From Anastatus disparis (Eukaryota > Arthropoda > Insecta > Hymenoptera > Eupelmidae): DNA of 64,000 nucleotides. The stretch covers positions 7,750,001 through 7,814,000 of the forward strand of contig JAFFSR010000251.1 in assembly GCA_017163975.1 (NCBI GenBank), read 5' to 3'. The position numbers and the translations under genes were made by a program. The notes below the pieces were generated by a model. It was not told the DNA's origin. It saw nothing but the letters and a program-made list of their open reading frames with translations, and searched no databases. Of this stretch, positions 14,241-26,700 are shown piece by piece. Each line of letters starts with the position of its first letter. Positions within the stretch are counted from its first letter, which is position 1.

Positions 14241-14357
14241 GTTTATGAATACAAGAGCACTATACTTACGTTAGCGAGCGTGCATATTCAGAACGCAAGA
14301 AATGGAGGTCTAAACCAAGCAGATTTATTTGGCAAACCGACGATTTTATTCCCTTGA
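14241..14357 (+). CDS. Candidate terminal coding exon (38 codons plus stop), unrecognised
   Basis: This is the most coding-like segment of the window. It follows a canonical acceptor (aacttatttacag). Of the three frames only the phase-0 frame stays open, for 38 codons, ending in TGA at 14355-14357. The middle reads SVHIQNARNGGLNQADLF, a balanced globular-looking composition with Gly, Asn, Gln and Asp and no simple sequence. The local GC content is well above the flanks. No Met is needed because it would be spliced onto an upstream phase-0 exon (12975-13001 or 11304-11407). I do not recognise the family, and no clear AATAAA follows closely. A minus-strand frame over the same bases (14270-14365) is also open and ends at a strong donor on that strand, so the strand is not fully settled. 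Confidence 0.4.
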   Translation, partial: VYEYKSTILTLASVHIQNARNGGLNQADLFGKPTILFP

Positions 14358-15080
14358 GAGCTAACCTTTATATATGCATTTGCATATGCGAAACAGTAAT
14401 TTACTTCTTCAGAGAAAATTTTTACCTACGAAAACTTGCATGAATACATTTGCTATAGTAAAATATAATAATTTAATCAAAAAAACATTTTTCTTTCTTT
14501 CCCTCTCTCTCTTTTTTGTAATTCTAAAGATGTGTTTTTCTTTCATCATACCGGGTGGGCGCGCGCGCGCGAAAAAGTAAGATGACTAGCGTAGAAAATA
14601 TTCTCATTATCCTTTTTTTTTCTCTCTCAGCAAGCATTTTTTTTTCTAATTCTTCTTCTCGATTCGGCAAGAGAAAGAGAAAGAAAAAATATTATATGCA
14701 CAAAGGCGCGAGCGGATGAAGGCGCGAGGAAAATTGTTTCATTTCGTGGGCATTCTCAGACTTATTTGCCAGCTGTGCTGCCTTTTTTTTAACTAACAAT
14801 GCCAAATTTTTTTTTATTCTTGTTTGTAGATTAATGATGTTTTCTTACACAAAAGATTTTTGTTTGAAAAAAAAATTAAACATATATTTTTTTCCTTATG
14901 CATACTGGTTTGATTAGAATATTTTCTTTATGCTTGAAAATTAATTTAGTTTTCGTATATTTAGATATTCTTATTAAACAAAAACATTTTTTGAAAACTT
15001 TCATAAAAAATGACAATTATTTAATATTATATTTTATATTATAAAAACAGAAAAAAAGCTAGAATTAGTGATTCTAACGC
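14358..15080. other. Non-coding stretch with a (GC)n run
   Basis: No gene is visible after the candidate exon. A short alternating GC run (gcgcgcgcgc) lies at about 14560-14571, a Z-DNA-prone sequence that is unusual in this AT-rich context. The remainder is A/T runs and pyrimidine tracts. Confidence 0.5.
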
Positions 15081-15271
15081 GAGGTCTCGGTGGCTCACTC
15101 AGTAAAGTGATGGATTTATAATCTTGAGGTTCCGAGTTCGAATCCCGCTCTCGGACGATTGATACAAGCACCACTGTACACGATACATGTGCTTTGTTCA
15201 CAAACACACTGAGAAACCTCCGTCGATAATTAGCATCGTAATGATAGCATAAATACTGCGACGTTAAATAT
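15081..15271 (+). mobile_element. tRNA-derived SINE, copy 1
   Basis: The 5' part is a tRNA-like head with an RNA polymerase III A box (tggctcactcagtaaag) and a B box (GTTCGAATC at about 15136). A shared non-tRNA body follows (tacaagcaccactgtaca, then tgtgctttgttcacaaacac, then tagcatcgtaatgatagcat) and a short A/T-rich end (acgttaaata). It is about 190 bp long, like the other copies. TAGAATT occurs at 15060-15066 and again at 15285-15291 and could be a degraded target-site duplication, but its offset from the head makes this uncertain. The anticodon position reads TAT here, whereas most copies read CGT. Confidence 0.9.
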
Positions 15272-16473
15272 AATTTTAAGAAGTTAGAATTTTTTCAAAT
15301 ATTTTTTCAATGATTCAACATAGTTACGTATTTATTTTACAAAAAATTTTTAAAATAATACAAAAAGTTGAAAAAAATCCTTTGATTTAGCTTTTATCTG
15401 TAAAAAATATTCATTTTTTTAAAGTTATTAAAAATAAAAAATAAAGATTAAAAATGTCTTAAAAATTATACGTTAAATATTTCAATTTTAATTGTTGATA
15501 ACTGTAGAAAAAATGAATATTTCTCGACTTAACAAATATTTATTCATCTATGACTTTATAAAGTATTAATATTTTTTATTATATTTCATAAAATTAATGA
15601 TAATATCGTCTGGCTCCTAACATTTTGAACGATAAAGTATATATAATTCTAGTCTTTTGATATTTTTACATAAGATCTTCCGTAATTTTAACAAAATCGA
15701 TGATCCGGAGTTTTGATACTCTTCTAGTCACTTATATATATTTCTTTTTTGGTTAAAAATTATTTGCACCTCTAAGTTGACCCAGTAATCTAGCCGTAAG
15801 TTGTTGAAAGTTGCTAAGAATCCAATTATACGTATGCATAAAAATGTGTACATATGCATACAGAAAATTAGATGTTACCAAATCCGTAAAAACACAACGC
15901 AAATCTTAATTCTAAATTACCAACATCATTTTCACAGAAAACATCATCAAAAAAAGGAGCACACAGCCGAAAAATAAAATAACATATTATTCCTACGTCT
16001 TTCCAAATGAGCGATAAAAATTTTCTGCACTGTACGAAGAAATCACGCTATGCTAGTTACAACTTTATCTTCGTCAATGTAATAAAACAGGAATCTCTTC
16101 TGAGCTCATTTCATTCCCTTAGGAATAAACGAAGAAAACAGAGCACTATACATACAAGCTTTATTTGCAAATATCGTGTCCTCGTCGCTCGTTTCTTTCA
16201 TGTATTGTACACGTATGTACTGAGATGCATGTACGTTATGTGTATGTGTGTAAGTGTAAGTTAGGTCGCGGGGGCGACGATTACTACTGGCTCCTGCTCG
16301 TCGTTCGTTAGGGCTGTGTGTATATGTGGTATGAGGACAGAGCAGAGAATTTCGACGAGGTTTATACTATATAGAAATGTACAATTGCCAGCGCCGTTGA
16401 TATCGTACGATGTACATTATGTGCGCATCTATAGGTGTATGTAGGTGTGCGCTGTACTTGCAATGACCACACC
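15272..16473. other. AT-rich DNA, then a GC-richer patch without recognised gene
   Basis: 15272-15950 is AT-rich with nothing identifiable. 16007-16470 is GC-richer, with TG/CA-type sequence and a short GC block (gtcgcgggggcgacg, about 16265-16280) that is itself an inverted repeat. Both strands have open frames here, but none shows a convincing protein composition. Confidence 0.4.
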
Positions 16474-16578
16474 ATGGAAATTCGAAGCTACGTGACAATT
16501 GCAGCTGCTGCTATACTGGCCCTTGCTATTCCTCTTGCTACTGTGAATATTCTAATGTTGTTTAATGATTTTAGATAA
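16474..16578 (+). CDS. Possible small secreted or membrane peptide, 34 aa (unrecognised)
   Basis: The start has a near-ideal eukaryotic context (CACACCATGG). The 34-codon frame has a short charged N-terminus (Met-Glu-Ile-Arg) and then a hydrophobic run, VTIAAAAILALAIPLATV, that looks like a signal peptide or a single membrane segment. It ends at TAA after Phe-Arg. A GTGAAT at about 16543 could instead be a splice donor, which would make this the signal-peptide exon of a larger gene. It sits in a GC-richer patch. No family is recognised and a chance ORF is not excluded. Confidence 0.22.
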   Translation: MEIRSYVTIAAAAILALAIPLATVNILMLFNDFR

Positions 16579-18810
16579 ATAGTAGAGACTGTGATTCTAG
16601 TTTGTTACTTGTTAAATATTTAGCTGTAGAATTTTAATTGATCAAAAAATACTTTAAATCAAATAATTATCTTTGTATTTTCATAATTTAAATATTATTT
16701 TATAGTAATATCGATATATCTTCTCGGCGAATTCCAAGGATATCTTATTAAATAAATAAAATGCAAATATATTTATTAACAGATTATTTAATTCAACATA
16801 GAACTGTATCTTTTGATTAAAAAAAATAATTCTCCTCATTAAAATTCTATAAATGACAGATATACGTGTCCAGTGTAACGTGAGTTTCGAAAAAAAAAAT
16901 ATGTTTCAAACGGACTGTATAATAAAAGCATATAACAGATCATTGATAAAGAAAATAAGGCGAGGCGTACAGATCGATCAATATGGTCGATACAATTTTT
17001 TTTTTCACCTACGCATTAACATAGAGAGAGAAAAAAATAAAAGAAAAGAGAGAGAAAGAAAGAGATACAAGGTTTTATATATACACACAGAAGATATACA
17101 AGAGCCTAAAGGAAGTTTTATTATTATAATCAAGGACACCTACTGAGAGAGAAAGAAAGAGAGAGAGAGAACCAGTTACTTAACTCGTCCCCTAGGTGTA
17201 ATCATATCTCTCTTAATTAGAGGCTATTAGGCAATAAATCGTAACGCCTTGTGTATGTATATGCCGTTCATGTTCGAAAACCGGGTTCACGGGCAAAATT
17301 CTCCTTGATCTCTCGGCGTAACGAAATTTCTTGAAAACTCCTGCTAAGATACTTTTTTTCATTTTTCAATATTTTTCTTTTTGTTTCGTTATACTTGTCC
17401 CCGTTTGCAATCTTATATCAAAGTGTATAAAAAGATAATTGCTAGTATCTTTATAATTAGTAATACGGATTTTAACTTTCGCAATATAAATTTGCAATGG
17501 ATTTGTTAATGGTTATAAGAAATGTTATTTTCTTTAAGATAACGTTTTTCTCTTTGTTTCAAAAAGAAACGTGAGTTCATACATTTTGAAATTCTAATTA
17601 AGTTTGTACACACGAAAAAAAAGAGAAGAAGAAGAAAACTTTATATGCTTTTTGTTACCATAAAGTTTGTATTCAAATTGAAATCGTTGAATAAAAAAAG
17701 GAAAAAAAAAGAAATTTAATTAAAACTTTTCGGCGAAGGATAAGATGAAAGGTAAACCCCGAATAGTCTTTTACAAAAACTTCCTTTATAATTATATTTC
17801 GTATGATACGAGAGTATTTCATTACTTGTATAAAATATCAAAAAGTATTAAATTCAATGACTTGTTCCTTGATTTTCAGATAAATTTTTTTACATTGTAC
17901 AAATATTTGAATACAATTTTTTTTTTCTCTTCAAAGTTATATGCAGATTCGGTAAATATATTCTCGCGAAGAGCACGAAATTTAATATCAAAATAACGTA
18001 TTTATCAGAATAAAATAACATGTACATTTTCGTATGTAAAAGGAAAAACTTGCTGCCAGAAATTTTATAATATTACTTTTTTAAAAAATTTTAAAGTGTA
18101 AAAGATGCACAAGTTGACCTAATTTATTTTATCAAAAAATCTTTTTAGTAATTTAAAATCCGTATCTTATTTGTCTGGATAAAACGTTTTGGTTGCATTA
18201 TATACTCTTTATAATATCTGATATTAATAAGCAAAGTTGATTCTTTATTCTGCAAATAAAATAATATTTTACGCATTTCAAAGATACCAGTTAATTATTA
18301 ACTTTTTTCGAGCTCGCAATACTCTAAACAGCCATTTTTATTGTGAAAGTTTTGATAATTTTAAAATCCTCACAAGCTCGTATAATGCGGACACGGAAAT
18401 TCCGAAAAAAAGCTAATACTTTTGAACAAAGCTTTTTTAGGTTTATATATACATATACACATATAATTAGAGAGAAATCCGCGTCTTCCGGTGTACAAGC
18501 TCGTGGTAATACATAATCGTGCTTTATTTATGCAAAGCCTCAAACGCAAATGCCGCTGGTTGTTGGCATTATTTGCATGATATCCATATATATATACGTG
18601 TGTATATGTTTGTATATTTGTAGATGAATGTTCAAAGACACATGCTTTGGTCTAGTCACGAAGTCGGTCATGAATCGATCTATATATAATGTTGAAATAG
18701 AAGGGATGAGAAATGAAGGAAAAACCTTTTTAGCGTTCCTAGGATCGAAAAATCTCATAACACTCATATACTACTACAGCAAACTTTCTTGCGCGTATAT
18801 GTATATGTAG
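16579..18810. other. AT-rich DNA, including weak open frames
   Basis: A plus-strand frame at 16853-17146 (97 codons) begins with balanced composition (Met-Thr-Asp-Ile-Arg) but runs into a GA-repeat that encodes Arg/Glu/Lys, so I treat it as weak. A GC-richer patch at 17160-17340 has open frames on the minus strand behind a good acceptor (tatcttagcag, minus strand near 17342-17352). Several frames are open at once, which argues for composition rather than coding. Confidence 0.35.
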
Positions 18811-18863
18811 CAAGTAACCTCGATCCTTCATCCTTTATACTAGTAGCCTCGATTCGTGGTATA
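18811..18863 (+). CDS. Candidate 53-nt exon
   Basis: The segment lies between an acceptor (tatgtatatgtag) and a strong donor (GTATA|GTAAGTA). Only one frame is free of stops. It reads SNLDPSSFILVASIRGI after two bases of a split codon and ends in phase 0. The composition is protein-like and GC-richer than the flanks. No family is recognised and no partner exon was found. Confidence 0.2.
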
Positions 18864-20100
18864 GTAAGTAAAGCCTTTTCGACAAATGTGTGCACGTTCG
18901 CAAAAACGTACTTGCGCGATCGACTTTCCAGAATCAAACAAAAGGAAGAGAAGAGAATGAAGAAAAAAAAGGAAAGTAAAATAAGTAAAAAGAAGAAATA
19001 GAGAGAAAAACGTTGAGAGTAAGAAGAAAGATTTTGGATTTCAAGCACCAATCTATTGAAGAAAATCTCGTGTAGAAGGTATATAGCTGGAAAAATCAGA
19101 ACTTGCACGCTGCAATTTTTTATTCTTTTGAGTCTTTTATTTTTATAAGACAAAGAAGAAAGCAATAAAAGAATAAAAGTGAAGATATGTGGTAGAAGAA
19201 GTAATTAAGAATCTAACTTTTAAAAAATACCTAATTCTCTAGTTTAAGTAAGACAAATAAGTAAATATTATAAATGCTATGAAGAATCATAACTTGTTAA
19301 AACATTGAAGATCTAATTTCTGACATAAAGTTTGTATTTATAAAATAAACCAAGTAAGTTTTGAAGCATGAATTTAAAATTAATAAAATTGAATTAAAAT
19401 TCTATTCTCAAATAATAAATCAGTTGCTTTTATTTCAGTTATCATTAGTCTTTTAAAATTTGCATTATGCGCTGCATATTTTATGTTTATAATTACAGCT
19501 AAATACCAGCAAAGATAAATTTATTATAAAATTTCATCATGCATTTTAATTATTCAAGACATTAAGCCATACGTTATCTCATTAAAAATTAAAAAAGAAG
19601 AAAAAAAACTACTTGTTTCAATAAACTGTTCCAACTAAGATACTAAAAGTAAATCTCCGAGAAAATTATTTCACACAATATGAAATGTTATTGCTACTCC
19701 CATGCATTTACTAATAACCTCCTCCATAAATTCGTGAAGTTTTTGCTTGAAAAGTAGGTTACGCAAACACCAGTTTGCTCTAGGTGAGCGAGTAAGAGAG
19801 AGAGAAAGAGGGGAGGTAAAGAAAGATTATTGAAGTGCGCCTAGAACACGTGCAAACATTAAGTACTCTCTCTATATATACATATATATTTAACTGTAGG
19901 AAAACAACGAATTTCAAATGATAAAAATTCACTTTAATGAACTCTCATTATTTCAGCAAAAAAAGGAGAAGAAAAGAAAAAAACGGATTTTCAAAGTCAG
20001 TCCCTTTGCAGGTCAAAAACAGAACGATATATCCTTTCGATTCTTGCATGCATTGCAACTTTTGTCTCCGTTATGTTAGAACAGAGTGGAGTGAACCTAA
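18864..20100. other. AT- and GA-rich non-coding stretch
   Basis: A GA-rich run lies at about 18940-19035 and a GA-run follows a candidate donor (CTAG|GTGAGC) near 19783. No gene, RNA or repeat family is recognisable in the remainder. Confidence 0.45.
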
Positions 20101-21470
20101 ATAGGAGGGCGATAACATGTACACACATATATGTATAGTATGTATCTATGTAAGGCGCCTAGGAGGCCAATCACTTGAAGGAACACGAAGTAGCAATGTA
20201 TATATATATACACACGCGAAGGGGGGACGGGACGCTCGGAATTTCAATAGAGCAAGAATGAGAAACCGGTTCGGGATATGTGTGTATATATATATATTCC
20301 AAAGAAGAAGGAAGAAACTGGCCCCTTTGCTGCTGTTACTGTCGAGAGGCGCGGCTCTTTGGCCGCTGGCAGCAGCTTCTTTTTCTCTCTTTCTCTTTCT
20401 ATTCGCGTGTACACACACGTACAAAACTACACACACATAAATTTAGTCCTTTTCGTTTGTTCCAAGAGTTTGCAAAGGATAGTACTCTCTTCTCTCTGGC
20501 TGGTTTTATCTCTTCTTGCATTTGTATATGTGTGTGTATGCACCATATATACAGCAGAGAGTATCACGGATATTGCGCGCGACTTTTTCACACCTTCGAC
20601 TAATTAAAAGAACCGTTCTCATATACACAGACGGACAGACACACCGCAAGCCACTACTTGTTGTTATCCAACCCTTTTTTTTTATCTTCTTTTTTTACTT
20701 TTTTTTTTTAATACTTTCTCTTTCTTTTTTTTCTCTTTCTCTTACTGTTTCCTTTTATCCTTTCCCTTTCTCCTTGTTTCCTATCTCCTTTCTCATTGGC
20801 CCTGACCAGCTATGTAGTATAATGTTATTTCTTTTTTCTTAGGTTTTTTTTCATACTTTTTAATCGTACGTTTCTTCTCTCTGGCGCGTTACGTTACCTT
20901 TTTTTCGTATTCTTTTTACTCTGCAACGTTCTTCTCCGTTCCTTTACTGATGAGTTTAACATATAGATGTGTAACTATATGCGTGTGTGTGCGCACACAC
21001 GAAGATTCATTTCTACGACAACGGATGAGGCAGAGATCCTCTGCCTCTCCTCTCTCTCTCTCTCTCTCCTGTTTATATCGGTTGGAATGTGTGAGTTCGA
21101 AAAGAGAGATACGAGAAGAAATTTATTTTCTTCATCATATTTCGTACGCAAACGAGCTTACGCCACGCTCTTTTTTACACACATATATATCTGTGCAAGG
21201 TGCATTATATACCAGCGTGTATATAGTCTCCCACTTCTTCTTCTTCTCGTTTCCGTTGCACCTTTCTTCTTTCGTGTCCTTCTTATATACTTTCTTCACT
21301 CTTCTGCCTCTTATGTATACGTGTATGTATTGGCGAAAAAAACTGTAGCTATGTACGTATATACACTTATGTGTATACGTACACTGATGTTACGTTGTAT
21401 ATAAGCATTGTACAAGAGTGCATACATATACACACGTGTGATTTTTAATCACACGGTATATGAAATGCTT
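20101..21470. other. GC-richer island with TC tracts and TG/CA repeats
   Basis: Relative to its flanks this island is GC-rich. It contains long pyrimidine tracts (20660-20790, plus a (TC)n run at about 21046-21068), several short TG/CA runs and TATA-like runs. Open frames occur in most reading frames on both strands but encode Tyr-Ile, Ser-Leu or Phe-rich simple sequence. Such islands in insect genomes often mark promoter or 5'-leader DNA. No specific promoter element can be assigned here. Confidence 0.3.
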
Positions 21471-23510
21471 TTTCATTCTTCGTCTTTAACTTTCTTTTTC
21501 TCCTATCTTTCGTAAATGATGTATATTCGACGTTCGGCGCACGAGTATACACATGCACGTGGGTAATACCAGCCAAACTTTTTGAGCTATACGCGAAGTA
21601 AATTATAAGGTGAGATATATTTTTTTTTTTCTTTCTCTTTTTCTTTCTTTCTTTGAGCTCTCTTGTCGGGTGTATATATTCCTTGTCAAAAAAAAAAAAA
21701 TTTTTTTTTTCGTTTTTTCTTTTTGGCATAAAGATAACGAGCGTAAGACGAATTTTTAAAGAAATTATCGGCAGATGTAGTTATATTGAAGTGTCGGCGA
21801 TTTTTTTTAAACGATATATACCAACGCGCTTTTGGGGATTACACGTAAGATACGTGAGAAAATATTAATCACGTCGTATGCTGTTATCGTAGATGTTTTA
21901 TTATCCATCGATTAATTTAATAATTAATAATTATTGCTGGAATTTTGATTGATCACCGATGAAAAATTTAACTCTGATACTTCGATTTTATAAAATTTTT
22001 ATTTGATAAAAATATTTCATATAATATATCAGGAGTAAAATTTTGATAGACTGCTCTCTGAAAAATCTTTTATTTTTTTTAACACAATTCTGCGTTCCAG
22101 ATGAAATACGAATAAAAATTTTTATTTAAATTGACAAACGAACCGTGTATATAGGTTTAAAAAAAATCAAAACTGTTTGAATTCAAATGAATACAAAAGT
22201 TTATTTTAAATGCGCATAGTTAAATTTAAACACAAGTATTTTTTATGCAATATAATTATAGAAATGGTGCGCAAAATTTTGTAAAGTATATGTGAAAAAA
22301 CATTATTTTTTGAACTCCAATTATTTAAAAATGATAAACAATATTAAAAATTTGAAATAAATAATTATTTAACGTACATTTTTAAAATGTTCGTTTAATT
22401 TTTTACTAACGTTATTGATCTCTTGCATAATTAAAGAAAATATAAATAATATGTAGATCGATAAGCAATAGATAGTTAATAATTAAAGTTTAAATGAAAA
22501 ATTTTGTATCTAAGGCTCGCATCGAGTAACGTTATTCACATCGAGAATAAAATGTAAAAGTTTAAAAAGGATCAATTTTAATTAGTTCCTGAACAGATGT
22601 ACATCAATTGTTTATCAGCATGAAATTAACATTATATTACGCTGTTTGTCAGAACGCACGTTAACATAATGTGTGTGTATTACATTCCAAAGGTGATTCG
22701 ACGGTTTATTTTACTTTTTTTTATTTTATCTTTTATTTCTTTAACCGTTTCGTATAGTATGTACGGGTTGTGTGCCAGTGCATTTCAAACTGTAATTCGA
22801 GTATTTAATTTCAAGTTGCTTGCGCGCGACGTCTGGAATTAAAATGTGAATTTTTACGATGCTCAAAATGAATCCTGGAGAAAAAAAATGAATAAACGAA
22901 TATGTGTATACATATATATGTTCGGGTATTTTTTTTTTAGAAGAGATACCAAAATGCTTATTTGGATGAAGTATCTCGACGATCGGCTATAATAAATTAA
23001 GCTCGGCTTTTCATCATGATTTTGTGTCCATATTATGGCGAATAGAAATTCGATACGAAAATAAGATATCTGTAATAAGGATATTTCTAAATTATGCGCG
23101 GAAATACATACTCATACTAAATGTAATTATATGTGATGTTTGTAGAGAACAAAAAAAATTATATATGTATAAAATGAAAATTGCTCCTTATTAACGCCCT
23201 AGATAATTTGGTAGTGCTGCTAATGTGATTTAAGTAAATTTTTTTGGTGATGATTAAATTGTTTTTTGTTAAGAAACTTAAAATATAAGTGATTGATTTA
23301 TTCATGAGTTGATAAAATTAAAAAAATTTCATTTGGTGAGTATCATTTATAAACAACCGAATAAATGTGGGTTTGTGCGATTTTTTTTAAATTTAAATGA
23401 TCATTAAAATTTCAGTAAAAATGTAAACTTTATTTAAATCTGTACCTAAATTTGTTTTTTAAGTTAAAATACTACGAAAAGAAAAATGTAAAATAAATCA
23501 TTTAAAATAA
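21471..23510. other. AT-rich non-coding stretch
   Basis: The stretch contains homopolymer A/T blocks (for example a run of A followed by a run of T near 21688-21710) and otherwise unremarkable AT-rich DNA. I see no gene or repeat family. Confidence 0.5.
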
Positions 23511-23700
23511 GGTCTTCAGTGGCTCAGTCAGTAGAGCAATGGATTCGTAATCTCGAGATTCCGAATTCGAATCCCGCTCTCGGCCGATTGATACAAGCAT
23601 CACTGTACTTCACACGTGCTTTGTTCACAAACACACTGACGATCGCCGTCGCTAATTGGCATCGCAATGATACCATAAATAAAGTGACGTTAAGTAAAAA
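23511..23700 (+). mobile_element. tRNA-derived SINE, copy 2
   Basis: The head begins ggtcttcagtggctcag. The A box (tggctcagtcagtagag) is well preserved, and the B-box region has one change (attcgaatc). The shared body follows, with caagcatcactgta, gtgctttgttcacaaaca and a cgtcgctaattggcatcg block, and the copy ends at gtgacgttaagtaaaaa. The anticodon-loop position reads CGT, suggesting a tRNA-Thr-like ancestor; this is inference from the loop alone. Open frames on both strands across this copy are by-products of the repeat. Confidence 0.92.
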
Positions 23701-26700
23701 AGAAATGAAAAAATTATTGAAGTTAATATTAATAATTTGAATTTTTATTACTAATAACATACATACAATCGTGTTAAAAAAACACAACTAATATTAATAT
23801 ACTTGGCTCTTAACGAATTCTGGCAAAAAATCTTAATTTTTTCCTGTTCTTTTTTTGCTGTAATCTATGTTACATCCTTAATGACATATTAATGGTCTCT
23901 CTCAATAATTCAATTATTTATTTTATGTACTGATAATTATTGACAAAGTTAGATGAATTACATTTAATTGATCAATCCATTAATCATCGTAATGATTTCA
24001 ACAAGATACAATTTTTAATAAAATATTTTCATTTTTATTTATTATACATAATAAATTCATTAGGCATAAAAGAATTAAACAAAAATATCAAATATCTATT
24101 TCATAACTTTTTAAATTAAAAATTTTAAAAATAATAATAATGATGAATTTTTCGTGTTGTGCGTTATCCTAATAAAAAAAATTTTTTTAAATTGCATCAT
24201 TAAAAAAAAAAGAAAGGTAAATGTCATTGATTAAAGTCACGTGCCTATACTTGTGCTCCCAAGTTTTGTGTATAGATGTCAACGAGCAATTTCATCGATT
24301 TCAGTTAGTTGCTGCTGGTGTACCGCAGCCATTTGTAAAACTCATGATATAGTTGTGTATATATATATCTGTGTGTGTGTGCACATTGAAGCTACGTATA
24401 TATGTGCTTTGTTAAATTTTGCCAGCTCAGATATTGTACAGTTTGCAAATGACACAAAAGCCCATCATTTGAAAAAAAAACAGGGACATTATTTGTAACA
24501 TATGAAAATTTGAATTTTGTTTTTGCACGTAAACGAAAACTTTTCTAGCTTTTCTTTTTTATCAAATATTTTTTTAGTTAAAAATTTTTTTTACAAGCGT
24601 ATAGTGCTTTACAAGTCGTTGCATAGGATTTTGCTCTCAAAATTAACGAAAAAAAATAATCAAATGAAAAGCAAGAATAAGAAAAACCTAATTTGAGTAT
24701 GCAATCGCGATAGAAACCGAAACTATTTTTAAACTAGTTTATAACGACTTGAGACATGCAATAGCGAAAAAACATTAACTTGCTAATTTTATTTACATTC
24801 ATCTGAACATATAAAATTATCACAATATTTTTATTTATAAACTAGTCATTAATATACAGTAACTTGTACCAATCAGTGAGAGAGAGAGGCATAATCAAGT
24901 GGCGAAATCAGCTTTTTCTTAACTAATCCAATCGAAGGTTATTATAAATAAATGCATTGATTAATAAGATTTTTTGTTCGCACTTTGTTGAACTATTTTT
25001 TCTAACCATTCACTGATATGTTTGACGATAAATTATAGAATAAAATTAATTGCAAACATTTCGAAGTTGTGTCATTTCAGTAACAATAGACAAAAATGTT
25101 CAACAAAAGGTTTTATTTTAAACAAAAAAAGTTAACTATTTCTTTGAAACAGTTTCTAGTTTTGATAATACTTTTAATGTTACAAATTTCACCAAAGAAT
25201 TCAATATTCAAAAATCACATCAAAATTGGAATCTAGATTCGAATAGTTGTGTACAATTGGTCACAATTTTTATTCCTACAAACATAAAATGTAATTAATA
25301 TTTTTAAGTTAATACGCGGTATCTAAATAAAATTTATGTAATATAGAATTAACATAATAACATAATGCTCGTTATTTCATACATTACATAAAATCTAATA
25401 AAACCATCTCGTTTCCTTAATCGAAGAATAGATATGTTTAATGTTACAGATAATTACGAGTACCTATATTTAATCGTTGATTCTATCGTCGATTTACGAG
25501 AATATTTACAAGATATTATTCTTCTCATTAAAATAATCTTTTCTTTATAAAGCTGTTTATTTATAAGAAATATATTTAGATGAATAAATACAAAAGTTTA
25601 TAATATTTTCATAATATACTTCCTGTAATGTTCAATTTACATATTTTAATAACTTAATTAAATATATTTTTTTCAAGCAATATTAGTATTTATTTATAAA
25701 CAAACACTATAATCTTGATTGTTTGATTGATTATTTATTACAGACGATTGTACCATTTTATAATATATTATTAACATATATATGAAATGTCCACATGGCA
25801 CTTTAACATACATCATTAGATCAACTATTTCAAACAAGAACTTGAAAAACTAATTTTATTTTTAAAAAAGTTTTTGTAATATCGATAAATTTATAAAATC
25901 TATTAAACTTCAACTTCAAATTTTCATGCATTGTGTAAAAAAATGTTCCACGTTTAAAAAGTTATCCTTCATAAATTTAAAATTTAGCTTATCATCACTC
26001 GCTTCCAAGAACAGTATTAAAATTTCAATTAACATTTTCATTCAAGTAATACAGTTACAACTTTTTTTTTGCATTAAACGTTACAACCGCTAGTTTCTCA
26101 GAAATATATAGTAGTTTTCAGGAAAAATTATTTTATAGCATGTAATTAACTATCCATGCAATCGATCTTTGGGCGTGTTTATTAACGATGTCACCAGATC
26201 ACTTCATTAGCGTTGCAATACTCGATTAAAAAAATTATAATGTCAATAACAATACTAACCTTGGATCGCTCTGTGCATTTACACTTTTGCTAAATAAAAA
26301 CATATTACTAGAACATTTTTCTGTATGCATTGCACAAGCGTAAAACCGTAACGTACATAAACCATATATATCTGCATGCAAAACACACGAAGAAAAAAAA
26401 AGAGAAGCAAAAAAAATAGCGTAGTAATATCCGCGACTAATATCACGATCTTGTATAATTATATATGCATATAATGGGCGTGAGTGCCGTTACACAAACT
26501 TGTCTCCAATTGCGTCTTACGTTGTATCTCATATATAAACCTATATTACAAAAAAAAAGGTACTTACAACAAGTTCCCAACGAACTATTTTAAACAAGTC
26601 TCTCCTTGCTGTTTTTTTTTCTTCTTTCTATACTTTTCTTATCTAATTTAACGCTGGAAAGAAAAGCAAAAAAAGAAGAAAAAGAAAGGAAGTATTAACG

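Noticed and set aside
20117..21404. Multiple 95-145-codon open frames in the GC-richer island
   Set aside because: Most frames on both strands are open at once, and the products are Ser/Leu/Phe- or Tyr/Ile-rich, as expected from TC tracts and TG/TA repeats.
23519..23787. Overlapping open frames on both strands across SINE copy 2 (and similar frames in copies 4 and 7)
   Set aside because: The frames follow the repeat sequence itself, and comparable readings arise from other copies. They are repeat by-products.
24330..24360. Short minus-strand peptide MAAVHQQQLTEIDEIAR
   Set aside because: Seventeen codons with an upstream in-frame stop, no splice sites and no partner. Chance is the simpler explanation.
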